Source: Lepidodermella squamata
Lineage: Eukaryota; Gastrotricha
DNA length: 64,000 nucleotides
Direction: 5' to 3'
Assembly (NCBI GenBank): GCA_047495785.1
Contig: JBLDXI010000009.1
Coordinates: 868,001-932,000 of the forward strand
Part shown: positions 24,518 through 37,400 of the stretch, one piece after another
How positions within the stretch are numbered: position 1 is the stretch's first letter
Layout: each line of letters starts with the position of its first letter
Position numbers and translations under genes: made by a program
The notes under the pieces: generated by a model
Databases searched by the model: none
Told to the model about the DNA's origin: nothing
What the model saw: only the letters and a program-made list of their open reading frames with translations

Positions 24518-25320
24518 TCGCTAAGACTTGATCATTCAATCTTGTGTGCGTCTCAATGGTGATATCTAAGACATCTATTAACAAATTCAAAGTCTGCATT
24601 TACTGTATTCAGTTTATTGTCTAGCAGTCGGAATTTTCAAGCGCCTCTCGATCTTGCGCATCCGGCTTGTATTGTAATTCTTCTGCGATCAGCTTTTCTA
24701 GGCTGTCACTTGTGTCATCTTAACGTGTGTGCCATTATGCTGTCTTTTCTGTGTTCGTGTTTAATGCACCTCATCGAATGATTATTCGCAGCCATTCACG
24801 TCGGATATAATTGCCGACACGTATCTGCTTACGTGGCTGGACACGCTCGCTGATTATTTAGATGAAAGTATAAAATAGGCTAACTGTATCAATCGATCGC
24901 CTATGTTTTTATACTCGTATTACGAAAATGTGTTGAAATATAACAATAAAGATGAACGACGAGAGAGCTATAAATTCTTTTCGATTTTAAATGGCTTTGT
25001 TCGGGGAAAAACTCGAGGGCATAACAACTCTCCCTCGTTGAGTCTATGTAGTTTTCGAGGATTCGACAACGGCTGAATTTGTCACCTTGCATTGCTGCTG
25101 GCTCCTTATCGAAATCATAAAGGCCCTCTCGTTTGGGAGAGAATGTCTGCTCAACTTCCAGATAGCGCTGCTATTGATAGTTAACACTTGAAAACTGATT
25201 CAGCTGGGGGATTATCTCGAGGTGATTATTTCCGACAATATTTCCGCGTGTTCCGGCTGCGCGTGACTAATGAAGTACCTAATCAGTTTTGCACATTTAA
25301 ATTTCTATAGAAAATAACAT
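24518..25320. other. Intergenic / 3' flank of DNAJA
   Basis: Probably mostly the 3' UTR of the DNAJA gene: an AATAAA signal is at 24945-24950. No coding sequence recognised. Confidence 0.45.
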
Positions 25321-26141
25321 GTACCGTAAGGCGGTCTTACTTCGGACAAAAACGTGTTTTTGGGGCTTAGTTTTTCGAGGTGAACGAATTTTTTGACGGG
25401 CTTTATGTCAAAAGATGCGCCTTGAAAAACTGCATATTCTAGTATCAACTCCGGAAAAAAATGATTCTTCCCGTACAGGTATTAAAGGAAAACTGGTCCG
25501 GCTAACTTCGGACACAACTGGGGTAATTTCGGACAGCTCAATGTGAATATTTAGATTGGGGTCAAAGTTCACATTAAAGCGAGATAAAATTTGTGAGCAG
25601 ATTTAAGAAAAAAAACTTAAAAAAAACCAAAATGCATGATGAGGGATTCGAACCCTCAATATTGAATTGTGCTCCCAACGCAGCTTAGTGCTGTTCTCAA
25701 TAAAATATGGAGTTTAAAAAATGTCAAGGTCAATTGACATCTTTTTGAATTTCCCGTAGTTTGAAGCTGTCCGAACTTACCGGGACAAAATTTGTTTTCT
25801 AAAGTATTTCCTGATCAAAATTTTCGTTAAAAATTCGTTTGAACATGACAGCATTACTAAATCGATGGTGCTCTATCTTTTCCGCTTCTCTCCAGCAAAA
25901 AATACCTACCTGGTGAAAAGTTAGCAATTTTGGGTCGCGGGACATGACTGCCAAGAAGTTGGACTATTCTTCGCATACTTATCTGTTTTCAATGTTTCTG
26001 GTGTCATTTGAAAGCCAAGACTCAGGGCTATCTTTTGCATTTTGAACGGTCTCTATATTCACCGGGGTTGAGGAGAAATTCCAGTTCAAAGTCAAAAGTG
26101 TCCGAAGTTACCCTGTCCGAAGTTAGACCGCCTTACGGTAC
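25321..26141. mobile_element. TIR element (MITE-like) of about 820 bp with TTCGGACA repeats
   Basis: The ends are inverted repeats of 28 bases with one mismatch: GTACCGTAAGGCGGTCTTAC at 25321 and the complement of GTACCGTAAGGCGGTCTAAC ending at 26141. If the duplicated target is TA, as in Tc1/mariner-type elements, the element proper is 25324-26138. The motif ACTTCGGACA recurs inside the element near both ends (around 25339, 25506 and 25531 on plus; around 25768, 26099 and 26114 on minus), in inverted orientation in the two halves. No transposase frame is present, so movement would depend on an enzyme encoded elsewhere. A tRNA-like sequence sits inside on the minus strand. Confidence 0.8.
25632..25700 (-). 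ncRNA. tRNA-like sequence (tRNA pseudogene or SINE head) inside the TIR element
   Basis: On the minus strand a TAAGCTGCGTTGGGAGCA stretch resembles a Pol III A box and D arm. About 15 bases further on is a perfect T arm, GAGGG-TTCGAAT-CCCTC, containing the B box GGTTCGAATCC (25645-25655 region). Between them only about 11 bases remain, too few for an anticodon arm, so this is not an intact tRNA. T-runs downstream on the same strand could end Pol III transcription. Confidence 0.45.
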
Positions 26142-26415
26142 CTAAATTTTCCGCGTTAAATTCGAAAGTCGCTCATCAGATACCTTATACGCTCAGATTC
26201 CTCATAAGCGTACATAGGTACCTACGCCGACATGGTCACGCGCGCCCGCTTAACACCTTGACGTCAAAGTCTGGGTATCAACCGAGACGAAGAAGCTACC
26301 GACGCTTGGAGTTTGGGTCACGAAAAAGTTGGACGAAACTAATATGACAAGATACTTGCAATAACACAAGTGTGTGTGCATGATCAAAGCCGGCACTTCT
26401 TTCAAACAGCAACTT

Positions 26416-26436
26416 CAGCAGCAGCAGCAGCAGCAG
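26416..26436 (+). repeat. (CAG)7 microsatellite
   Basis: Seven perfect CAG units in the spacer between the TIR element and WDR70. It lies in no supported coding frame. Confidence 0.8.
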
Positions 26437-26659
26437 TTTTCTATCTTTGCTTCTGCTGGCGATATCTTCATTGCTGCGCTTATTTTCTCCGGTAAATCTG
26501 TAAACATGATGCAACATTTCGGCTTCATGCTCATAAAATACCGTACTGCCCGAAAATAATGTCTCAATTAAATGGCAAGGCATGTCTGCTTTCTTCTAAT
26601 TAAACGTCATATTCAAGGAAATATTCAAGGAAAGCACAACAACTGCATATATAAAACAA

Positions 26660-26665
26660 TTTATT
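26660..26665 (-). terminator. Poly(A) signal of WDR70
   Basis: AATAAA on the minus strand (TTTATT on plus), 59 bases past the WDR70 stop codon. Confidence 0.6.
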
Positions 26666-26723
26666 CGACCGTACAAAAATGAAAGCGCAACGCTTTTCAA
26701 GAGCGCTGCATCCTAATCTAGGA

Positions 26724-28904
26724 TCAACCAAGCTTTTGTCGTTTAGAGGAAGTTGCAGCTTCCGACGAGGACTGCTCTGTTGTAGCAGGATCTTCATGAG
26801 CGAACACAGGCTTCGGCTGCGTTGACTTGTACGCTGGCGCTACCCAAATAGGATTTTCTTCAGCGTCTTTGGCGTGGCGAAGAATAGCCTCGCGTGGATT
26901 TTCATCGAAAAAGGTTGGTTTTCGGATTTCAAGCGTTTGAATAACGTATTGATGCAGGGTTGCTCCCTGCTTCGCGATGCGGCCTCCCGTCCCAGGGCCA
27001 GCCACGGGCAAGTCTGGTCGCTTCGTCTTCTTCGGGTCTGCGCGCATCTTCTCAAGCTGAACTCTTGTCGAGCGTTGTCGCTCCTCACGGAACATGGGCA
27101 GAGCGAATGGCGTAATGATGCGCTCCGCAAAAACGACATCCTGTTGCTTGGGCTTGCGGACAGGCCGGACGACACACAAGCAAGCGCCGCGCAGAGATTT
27201 ACGTTCGTCGAAGAGCATTCGCACTCGACCGTCGGCACAAGCTACGACAATCTGATTCAACTTCGGGTGCCACAGAGTTCGCACTACACTCGCCCCGCTA
27301 CCACCCATTTCCAACTTGGATAGCAAACGCCCGGTAGCACGGTCGTAAAATGTAACGTATCCAGGTCCATCGCGAGTTGAAGCAGAAAGCCCCGTCATAA
27401 CCATCCGATCGTTTGGCGAGAAAGCAAGATTGGTCTCGGCAAAGTCGTTCGGTAGCTGCTCCACAGCAAACAAGGGCGATTTAGCGAAGTTGCGCACGTC
27501 CCATAGCTTCAGCGAGCCATCCATTGAGCGCGATCCAAGGCACAAGTTGTCATATGAGAACTCAACACCGGACACGTCAGGGCCATTCTTATGCGCGTTA
27601 CGATTCATCATTGACACTGCCACGTTGCCGCGTCGTTGGTCCCAGATCTGGAGCGAACCATCCTGACATCCGGCGGCAACCAAGTTACCTTCCTGGTCAT
27701 AACAGCATGAGGTTGGTATCGCTCGTCTACCGTCAGAACTACGCGGCTTGATACAGCCCGAATGCTTTTCAGCGTCAAAGATGGTCCATAAACGCAAAGT
27801 GCCGTCCATTGAGCTTGTAAGAAATGATTCCTTGTCCTTAGGATGCCAGCACCCGCCAGTCAACATTGCTACGTGACCCTTCGTTTGAGCCATATCACGT
27901 ATGAACGGGTAGCCTTTCGGACACTCATATCGCCGTCCACCTTCACGCGTCACGACTTTTGCCTGCCATTTACCTGTTACAAAAATAGAGGTAATTAATA
28001 TCCAGTCGACAGTAACAAAGGCAGAATATTCTCGGATATGGGGGGCGAGTGATAATTTTTTTGGTTGGCCTTGGCCTTCCTCAAAACGAAATAGTGCGGA
28101 TGCCTAGTCGCGGAGAATTCAAATAAAAATTTCAATTTCAAATATCAAAGTAACAAGAGTAAGAGAGCCCGAGTTAAGCTCAACGCGTTAGCAACTTTTC
28201 CTAAACGTAAATACCGCCAGTTGTTGCTGATTTTTCATGTGAAGGCAAAAAACCGATTTCCTCTTTGCGCAAACATTCATTAATTTAGTGACCAGCAAAG
28301 TTAGCGATATTTTGCCCATATCAAGATACAGGAATTGCTTCGGATAATTTAATCACTTACCACTTACTATCAGTAGCAATTCGGATGATGCATTGTATGC
28401 TAAATGTTTAATCTGATGGGCTTCAACAGGCTCGAAAGAGCGAAACGGTTTAAAAGATGCATCCATTCCTGCGAAGTCGAAAAATTTGACGGAATAGTCG
28501 TAGCCACCAGATGCCAATCGTTGACCGCTGTTGTCAAGGGCAATGGCAGACACAACTTTCGAACCGTGCTCCATGCAAACTTCGCGCTCTGTCGGTATCC
28601 AGAAGTCTAGTAATGCATTGGAGCCATCATCTTCATCGCTCTTTTGGTCAGAATCCTCATCTCCACTTCTAGCACTGCCACTATCGTCATCATCATCGAC
28701 GCGCTTCGATGCTTCAACTGCCGTTTCGGGAGGCATAAGTGGTCCGTATTCATCTTCGCTGTCGCTCGTTTTTTCAGTATCATTCAAGGGCTCAGAATTA
28801 ACGCCCATCGCTTCAAGATTAGCCTTTGATCGCTCGGCCGCGATAGATTTAGATTCAGCAAACAACGCATCGATGTCAAATGTGCGAGCTTTTTTATCGC
28901 CCAT
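26724..28904 (-). CDS. WDR70: WDR70, nuclear WD40 protein
   Basis: WDR70 is a nuclear WD-repeat protein linked in other organisms to CUL4-DDB1 ubiquitin ligase, histone H2B ubiquitylation and DNA-break repair. Exons on the minus strand are 28904-28361 and 27973-26724, giving 597 aa (human about 654); the single intron is 387 bp. The start at 28904 gives MGDKKARTFD, matching the family N-terminus, and lies 10 bases after a TTTATGTAG acceptor-like site. An acidic Ser/Asp-rich segment follows, then WD repeats (SGGYDYSVKFFDF, GTLRLW, GSLQIWDQRRG, DGSLKLWDVR). The family-specific tail comes next: WHPKLNQI, ITPFALPMFREERQRSTR, VAGPGTGGR, ENPREAILRHAKDAEENP and YKSTQPK. An ATG further upstream in the same frame (28967) is less likely because it precedes the acceptor. 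Confidence 0.95.
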
Positions 28905-29206
28905 AATAATGCTTCTACATAAAAGGGAAATGTTTTTCATAAAGCCGTAAGAACCAATGATAATCAATCATCAGACATCAGTTATATTTAGTATATAGGT
29001 AATGAATAAAGTGGGTGTCAGGCTCCTAGCTCTCGCTTGCACCGTACGATTGAGTGACCGCATCCACGCGCACCACGCACCACTACATCTACCCACAACA
29101 TGCGCTAACTGTTAGCTTTGCGACATTTATTTAATTATAAAAACTACGCGTCGGTGTATGGTTCCTTGGCCTTAATTTTGAAGTAGTATCAATTATAAAA
29201 ACCCAG

Positions 29207-29547
29207 GAACACTGGTCGAGCAGGATGTATTCGAAAATACGTACAATTTCCAGTCAACCTCAAACCACCTGGAAGTGAACTAGAAGAGATTAATGAAAAA
29301 AGAAAGAGGAAAACTATAGTAGGAGATGGTTCTTTCGCTGACCAGAATGCTGCCGCTAAGAGACGAGGCATCGCGATCACAACTTTCACTCGAATGTATT
29401 ATTTTGCTCTATTGCTTCTATTGCTTCGACGTGGATTGCTCTCTTAGTAAAGCCGCTAGGCCAGAGGATTCACCACGTGAAATAGTTAAAAAAGACGATC
29501 GGGATGTAGGGTACCACGATGCCGCTCGCGATGATGATTCATCTTGA
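29207..29547 (+). pseudogene. Unidentified two-exon coding fragment (gene 3' end or relic)
   Basis: Two frames join in phase across a 52-bp intron of local type: 29207-29395 (opening after an AACCCAG acceptor, closing at a GTATTA donor) and 29448-29547 (after TCTCTTAG, ending in TGA). The joined 95-aa product begins NTGRAGCIRKYVQFPVNLK, is Lys/Arg/Glu-rich (EEINEKRKRK, PREIVKKDDRD) and ends in DDDSS. The composition looks like real coding sequence, but I recognise no family. No in-phase start exon is visible in the 240 bases between it and WDR70, so it is either the end of a gene with a start I cannot see or a leftover fragment. Confidence 0.35.
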
Positions 29548-31047
29548 TTAATGGCCCTTACCTGCTAAGGAGTACCGAGTCCCATAAAACAAGGAGAAAT
29601 TTTTTGAACATTTTCTGGTTTTCTGGTGAACAAGGAGCAATATTACTTCCTTCGAGCCCTCGACGGTCACGCGGCCGTCGCAGAAGGAGTCATCGCAAGG
29701 AGGCATCAGGAGCGTCTCGGATTTCCCGCGCCCTCAAGACAATTTGAATTACAAAACAGAATGTTAGGAAATATATATATTTAAACTAATTATGGATTCA
29801 ATTCGCCACAAATTTTTATCGATGACTTTCATAAAGTCATCGGTAATCAGGGCCCCGCATCACATCTCCAAAAGAGCCGATCAAGGCCGCATTTCTGGCG
29901 CTGGGTCCGCTTAGCCTCTGCCCTTGCCTACTGCCTACGGCAAATTGCTTCCTCATCAACGTCCGCTAAAGCTAGTGTCTAGTGTGACGACCCAGCGTGC
30001 TACAAAATCTTTGCTAGTCATTTGTCGCATTAAAATCTCAGATCTGTTAACGATCTTCAAATGATGCCGAGTCGGGGCTGTCAAAGCTACTTATCTGTTA
30101 CATGAAATAACCGGCGAGCGTTACATGTATAAATCTAACATCTTCTTTATAGCCACGGAGCACGTCATTCTGTTAAGCAAAGATATTAAAAGCTACCACC
30201 TGCCGCTGAAGTTTACGCTATCAAGTTTCGAATCGGGCGATTATTTACCCTCTACTCGATAGCCCTGCCGATTATCATTGACGAACTATCATGAAGGATG
30301 CAATCTGGATTAACGACGAATAAGCGCTAGTCTAGTCTTTTTCGTCAATTATTGTGAACAATATTGCAAGATATTAATCACTTACAACTCATGACGTTCC
30401 TGAAGCCTATGTTCTCAACTTTATCCTGATGTACTTATGTTCAGGGGCTGCATTATGTACTGAAGCGAGATAGGCAACCTCAATTATTGCAACATTTCAA
30501 TAAATTATTGGAAGTTACTGCAACAGTAATAAGCCGAACATAGTGAAGAAACTTTTAGTTATATTTAATTCCATGCTAAACTGTGAGCGAAGAAGCAAGA
30601 AGCGAGCGTTATCGACATTATACCGTAGTTTTAGCTGTAAATGGTTAATATCCGCTAAAAAAAATCCCTGGTTTGATTGCAATAACCTTGGTACTTAAAA
30701 GCGAAATACGTTTCTTGATACGACACCCGCGACTGCCTGTAGAAAGCCGTTTATTACGAGAGCATTTTCTTCTAGACTCAGTTTTATATGACGTGAAAGG
30801 TTTCAGCAACTGGAAAAGTTGAACAACTACTTGGGTTTCGAACCTCCAAACGATAAATATACTTCTTTGAATGAAATCACCATTATTCCATCTTAGATGG
30901 AAGGATTATAAGTTTGTGCTACCCTGTTGCTACCTTGTTATACCAAGTGTTATCATGTCTTTCTCTCGTTTAATATTTAGATAACTGCTAATAGTTAGAA
31001 TTTTCTCATTTCTTATAGGTTGCGTCTTTGACCATGATTTGAGGGAA
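29548..31047. other. Intergenic, upstream of the DHHC gene
   Basis: No coding sequence, tRNA or repeat I can support. The end carries an ATTTCTTATAG acceptor-like site about 29 bases before the DHHC start. Confidence 0.4.
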
Positions 31048-33491
31048 ATGGGCAAGAAGTGCTGTTCCGCTCGCGTGTGGCCCGCGGTATTTGCTTGGCT
31101 CATACTGATAATATGTACTGGAATTTTCTACTTCGTTTGGTAAGCTCTTGGCAATGTCGATTTCAATTATATATTTTCATTATACGTTGATTATGTAGCG
31201 TTCAATGGTACGTCGAAGAGGTGAACGTATATACTGTAGTTGCGGAGAGCTTGCTAGTACTCTTCGTCGTTGTTAATTTCTCCCTGGCAACTTTCATGGA
31301 CCCAGGGGTATATCGCAAAGGTAAGCTGCTCTTTTAATAATTTCTCGTCGACAAGTTGTATGTTTCGAAGGTTTGGAAGAGGAAAATTTGGACGACTTTC
31401 GCGCATCCACCTTGTACCGACAAGTTGAAATCGAAGGAACTCGAGTAAAACTAAAGTGGTGCCAAACTTGTGCGTTCTACAGACCACCGCGCTGTTCACA
31501 TTGTATGTTTCGCCTATTTGTCACTAATTCTTTACGTCTACTTTTTGAAAATAGGCTCGGTTTGTGACCACTGTGTTGAGGTGAGCAGTTTTCCATGTAT
31601 GAATTGTTTGAATATGCAACAAATTTTTCGCAGTGGTTTGATCATCATTGTCCATGGGTGAACAACTGTATAGGAAGAAGAAACTATCGATATTTCTTCC
31701 AATTCCTCATTTCGCTGTGTTGCCACCAAGTTTTGATTATGGCAGCATTGGTCTATTACTTGGTTCACCAAGTTGGCCAGCAAAACGTGCCATTTTCTAG
31801 TTACAGGATCATTCTTGGGTATGTCATGCTAGACGCAACTTTTTGAGCTGTCAAATATATTATATTTTCCAGCCTCATTGTTGCCTGTATTGATGGCCTA
31901 TTGATGATACCTATTTTTGGCTTGACGGGCTTTCATGTTTTCCTGATTTCGTCCGGTATGTCCTTTGCCACGAGTGAATGTTTCATATCGCTTGATCTTC
32001 TTTTGTTAGGAAGGACAACCAATGAGCAAGTGACAAAAAAGTTCCACGGCGTTGTAAATCCTTATTTCAGAGGTTACTATCGTTTGCTTATTCGAATTTT
32101 TATTTGAGCCATGTTTTCAGGATGCTGCTTCTCCTGGATGAATACGTTATGCGGCCCTCATTGGCCTGGGCTTTACAGATACAAAAGCAAATTCAATCGG
32201 CCCATCACCTACAACAACGTCAACGCTCGATATATCGCTCGCAATGAAGATATTGCTGTCAACTTTGTTGATGATCAAAAACCTCTAATGTCGAATGCTT
32301 CAGAATTACCAATGGGGACTGAAAGCAATACATACAAAGTAGTGATTATTTATCATAAATTTCAATTAAATCATTGTGTTCTGTTAGGCTGGTGATCGGC
32401 AAGTTAATGTATACACTGTAAGTTCCTTCACAAACTGCCAATGAACCATTGAGCCAAGATATACTGAAATTAATTAACTAGCAATGAATCGTGACGTTGA
32501 TCAGAAGAGAACTTGACTGCGGTATCAATTATAGCTAGAAATGTATATGTAGATTACCAACTTACACCTATCGAGATTCCACGAGCTAATAATAACATTT
32601 TTAATAGCTATCTGCTGTATAACAAATGCGATTTGAGAAGGCTTCATGACGTGAGTATCGATGTTGTTTTGTTCACTTGTTATCTGTAGTTTGGTAATCA
32701 CGCCTTTCGTGTCACTTCAAGCCTTAAGCCCTGTTAATTTGCTTCTGTTTCGCTGGCTTGTGCGTACCTTCAAAAGTGATGTCCTATTGTTATGCTTTTG
32801 ATTTCAGGGTGACAAATCCAGTGGTAACGGTCATTCAAATAATGCTTCGATGACAAATCTGTACCGCAACCAGCTGATTGCAAAACAAGCCCAATTCTCC
32901 CAACCGGTGCTATCCTCTTCGTATCAATCGTCTCATACTGACTCTTCACTTGCACCTCTGGCAAGTTCAGAACCGGTTTCTCCACGCAGTATGGCTCAGA
33001 CACCTGCTCAAGGACGTCAACCCCCAGCCCAAAATCATGCTCACTCGCGACAAGCTCGAAATGGAAAGCCTATAAATGGTGTAAATGGAAACCATATTAA
33101 TAATGGATCTAGCGCAGCTGTTAGCCAACAAAGTCAACCTGGTAATGGGGCTAGTAACGTTTTCTTACCTCCTCATGTTATACGAGGTTTAAAACCTGGC
33201 CAGCCCATGAGCTTTGCAGACGCCATGGCATTGACAAGTGGTGGACAGCCTGGTTTGCAAAAGCAAATATCATCGAATTGGCCCGCAAGAGGTCGATATC
33301 CGGATTATAATCCTGCAGGTGATGTTTCATCGATATCGTCAACTGGCTCCAAATCGAGCATGTCTTGGTCATCTCATGCTCATTCCTCAAAGGGCGCTTC
33401 CTTCCCCAGTAGTGGGTACCCTTTTTCTGTGCGAAAGCCTAGTAGCATTTCAATTTACGATGGAATTGATCCTGATGAAGTTAATCTATAG
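31048..33491 (+). CDS. ZDHHC8: DHHC palmitoyltransferase, ZDHHC5/8-like
   Basis: A polytopic enzyme that attaches palmitate to protein cysteines. Exons are 31048-31139, 31199-31320, 31371-31502, 31555-31580, 31634-31818, 31873-31955, 32010-32072, 32121-32338, 32388-32417 and 32808-33491, giving 544 aa. Two N-terminal TM segments surround [11 protein letters not shown]. The Cys-rich domain has [25 protein letters not shown], leading to catalytic DHHC at residues 127-130 ([21 protein letters not shown]). Two more TM segments and the TTNEQ (TTxE) motif follow. [11 protein letters not shown] before the CRD and [12 protein letters not shown] after it place it with ZDHHC5/8. The cytosolic tail is long, Ser/Gln/Asn-rich and poorly conserved. 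The 26-base exon 4 and 30-base exon 9 are unusually small. A missed exon in the 390-bp last intron is possible. Confidence 0.92.
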
Positions 33492-34459
33492 CTTTATGAG
33501 GCATTCGCTGATTTCTACGCAACCCAGTTGAAAAAAAATCGGCTCGTCTGCATTCGGGATATTGTCTATTATGTACAGAGAGAAGCTATGTGGGTCGTCT
33601 CTGCTGCGAATCTCACTTCTTAACAGAGTATGAAATTTCAGATGGTGTAATAAGCAAATAACTTCATGCAACCTTACTGTCCTGCGACATTACGGCTGTT
33701 ATGCGATTCTATGACTTGAGTATATAGTATTTTTAACTTGATCATCTTTTATTCGATTGTTCGTTTCAAATCAAATTGTTTTGATTGCTGCTTTGAATGC
33801 GTCTTTGTTGCTTTTTGACGTCTTGAAAAATCGAGCCTTGTCTGATATTGTTCTAGTTCATCGGCTCATTCCGGACGCTTTTCTCAAGCTCAGTTTATCA
33901 GGTTTTATTTGCGAGACTTGAACGAGAGATGTGCGTAATTTTTTGATCAGTTTGATGTTGTTTTTCCCGGGCTGAAGTTACATATATTTTTATTAATTCT
34001 GTTGATCAAAATAGGCCGCTGGCACATTGAAACGTTGATATTACGATATCCTTCATCTAGTTACCTTCTGCTCCTGTTATTTGGAACACATTGTGCATAC
34101 CTACTTCTGGAAATTGATGAATAACCTGCATGAGTGTAAATTGTAGATTGTACGATACGAGTGTTTCTGCTTAATTTACAGTGTATCAAATACAGTACTA
34201 CTGACTTTTTACCGGAGTGCGGTCCCTATCACAGCTGCAAAATTTGATTTCAAGTAACGCTGAACTGTGCTGTTCCAAAGAAAACCATCTGTCATGCCAT
34301 AAGTAACATGCTCTCTCTTTCTCTCGCTCGCTCTCTTCTTTTTCTCTTTACTGTGTTCTCTTTGTCTTAGGAAGAGCGGTGTTTTCAGAAATACATTTGC
34401 ATCAAGCATTTTTGTTGACTTGAATTTTCATTAGGTATTATTAGCTTTCACGGTTGATC
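33492..34459. other. Intergenic between the DHHC gene and eIF3c
   Basis: Presumed 3' UTR of the DHHC gene plus spacer. A CT-rich stretch lies at about 34310-34360. A CATTAG acceptor-like site at about 34430-34435 precedes the eIF3c start. Confidence 0.4.
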
Positions 34460-37400
34460 ATGTCAAGATTTTTCGCCGCGAGTAGCAGCGAATCGGAGAC
34501 CGATAGCGATAGCGAGGTCGAGGTTGCGCCGGCGCCTCAGAAAGCGCCTGTTCGTGTGTTTACGTGAGCAAATTTGCTGTATTTTTGCACATCTTTTTCA
34601 CTTATTTCTTTTATGTTACAGTTACCAGAGCGAATCGGATAGTGAAGACGATCACAGAGTTGTGAAGAGTGCTGCTGATAAGAGGCAAGTCCAATCTGCA
34701 ATTTTCGTTCTAAGTTAAGAGCTTCTAATATTTCAGGAATGAGGCGTTGGCTGAAATAGTCAAACGTATCAAAAATCACAAGAAAAACAAGGACATGGCA
34801 GCAGTCTTGAAAGACTTTGAAGATCTATTGCGAGTGTACGAGAAAAATAAAAAATTGGACTCGTCCGTTCCTACTATTTTTGTGCGTACCCTGATAGAAG
34901 TTGAGGACTTCGTGAATATTGTGAGTTTGTTGGCGTGTCTCCTGCTATTTTTGTTATAATTTTACCGTTTCTAAGTCATGGGAGGACAAAGAGCTCAGGA
35001 AGAAAATGAGCAAGCCGAATGCGACTGGCCTCACCAGCCTTCGCCAACGCGTTCGCCGTTACAACAAAGACTTCCAAAATGAAATAGATGCTTATCGCGC
35101 AGTGAGTTGATGACAAATTTTACTACTGTTGTAAACAAAATATTTCACAGTCGGCAAAAGGTGGCGAGGAAGAAGCGGAAGCTGCTGCAGAAGAACGGGA
35201 GGATGTCGAAGAAAGCGATTACGACGAAGAGGAAGACGACGAGGCTGGAACTCGTCGCGGAAAGGTCCCTTTAAGCGCTAGGTTTATCTCAAATAACATT
35301 AATCCAATTTACAGCCCCGAAGAAGCGAGTCCGAAAGGGACGAGGAGGTGGCTCGACAAATCAGAGCATTGGGCGGCGATGATGATGAGTCAAGCGACGA
35401 AGATGAATGGGAGGAAAGTTCAAGCGAAAGTTCCAGTTCTGACGACGAAGGATTGGCGGGTTCTCAGTTAACTGCTGCCTTTTTCTTGAAGAAGGCTGAC
35501 GATGTGGATGATGAAAAAGAAAAGAAACCTAAGCGTGAGAAGGAGCGCAAGAAGCCTCGCCTTCCAATGCTATCTGAAACCGGCCAGGATGACCTGGTTG
35601 ATGGTGGTCGCGGTACCGACAAAGATGGCTGGGTCATTATTGGCGAAAGACCTGACGAAGAACGCCCGCGTTTATTCGTGAAGGAAGAAGATATGACGTT
35701 CGATAACGTGTACAAAAAGTTCGACGAATTTGTCAAAAACAGAGGCAAGCGTCTGTTGTCGCGCCAGGACATGATGGCTGGTCTTGAAGAAATGGCTCTC
35801 GTCACGCTGCAGAAGAAACTGGGCAGCGCTTTGATGGCTAAAATTCTCTTCTGTATGATTTCTGCTATTTTTGACTCGAAATCAAGCATGCTAGTTGCTA
35901 TGGCGAAAGAACCTTATGCAAAGCTGGTTAAATGCGTCGACCAGCTCCTCGCCTTGCTTCAGAGCAACGTGGATCTGATAGTTTCAGAGAACATCGTCGA
36001 TGAAGAGGAAAGCATAAAAACCGCTCCTTTCAAAATTCGAGGTGACCCCATCATTATTGTCGAGCAGATCGACGAAGAGTATATCAAGTTGTTGCAGTCG
36101 TGCGATGCTCATAGCAATGACTACATTGAACGGTTTGTTAAAGCCAACAAAGTTAATAATTGGTTCTAAGTCATGTTATTTTTTACAACAGCCTCAAGGA
36201 CGGTCGTATGATTGACAAGTTCATTGACCAACTTATCAGCTATTTGGAGACGAACGGTCGCGCTCAGCCAGAGGAGCTGTGTAAAGCCTATTTGAAGAAA
36301 GTTCAGCACATGTACTATCTGGCTCCAGCGATGATTGACGCCAAACTGGACGCCGAAACGACGGAGAAAATGGAACGTTTGTGCCATTACATCTACGAAA
36401 ATGACAAAACCGACCGCTTAAAGGTTCAAGCTGTACTGTGCCACGTTTATTATAACGCCATTCATGACCGGTGGTACGAGGCGCGGGATTTGCTGCTCAC
36501 TTCCCAGATCCCCTCGTTTATAGACCGGGCTGATATCCCGGTGCAAATGCTTTACAACCGTGCAGTTGCTCAACTTGGATTGTGCGCTTTCCGCCGCGGT
36601 TTGATAGCCGACGCTCACCAAGCTCTGGTCAATTTACAAAGTTCGGCCCGCGCTCGCGAGTTGCTTGGCCAGGGTATTGTCTTGCTGCGTGGCCAGCAGA
36701 AAACCAAGGAGCAAGAGCAAATCGAACGTATGCGTCAACTGCCCTTCCACATGCACATTAATCTGGAGCTTCTTGAATTCGTCTATCTCATCAGTGCCAT
36801 GTTGGTCGAACTGCCGGTGTTGGCCTTGGTCGATTTCAACGACCAACAGCAACGCCGTCGTGGTCACTTCTTCCACGTTTTGAAGCAGAATGAGCGCACC
36901 GCGTTCAACGGACCGCCAGATACTATGCGCGAGCACCTTGTCGCCGCCGCTAAGGCGTTGCGCATTGGTGATTGGCGTACGGCGATGAGCAACCTATACG
37001 CACCGAAAATGACAACTAAGGTGTGGAGCCTCATTGCGCTTGCAGACTCGGTAAAAGCGGTTTTGACGGCTAAGCTCAAGGAGTGTGGCTTGATGTGCTA
37101 CGTTTTCACTAATTCTACCGTCTACTCGAACATGTCGCTGTCATGGCTGGGCACTTGCTTCGAACTAGATGTCGCGACTGTTCATGCTCTCGTCTCTAAA
37201 ATGATCATCAATGGCGAGTTGAAAGCTTGGATGGACGAGCCAAGCGGGTGTCTGTTACTGCGAAATGTTGAAGTGCCACCTCTCCACACGCCTGCACTGG
37301 ATCTGTCTCGAAAACTGGCCCATTTGGCGGACGCGACCGAGAAGTTGTGGATTGAGAAACAAGGCGTTCTCATGCAAACGCGCCCAGGTGGTGTGGTGAT

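Noticed and set aside
32600-32643. Possible extra exon of the DHHC gene (AATAG acceptor, GTGAGT donor)
   Set aside because: Its 43-base length breaks the frame and it has a stop in the needed phase.
35464-35889. 141-aa minus-strand frame
   Set aside because: Shadow of eIF3c exon 6.
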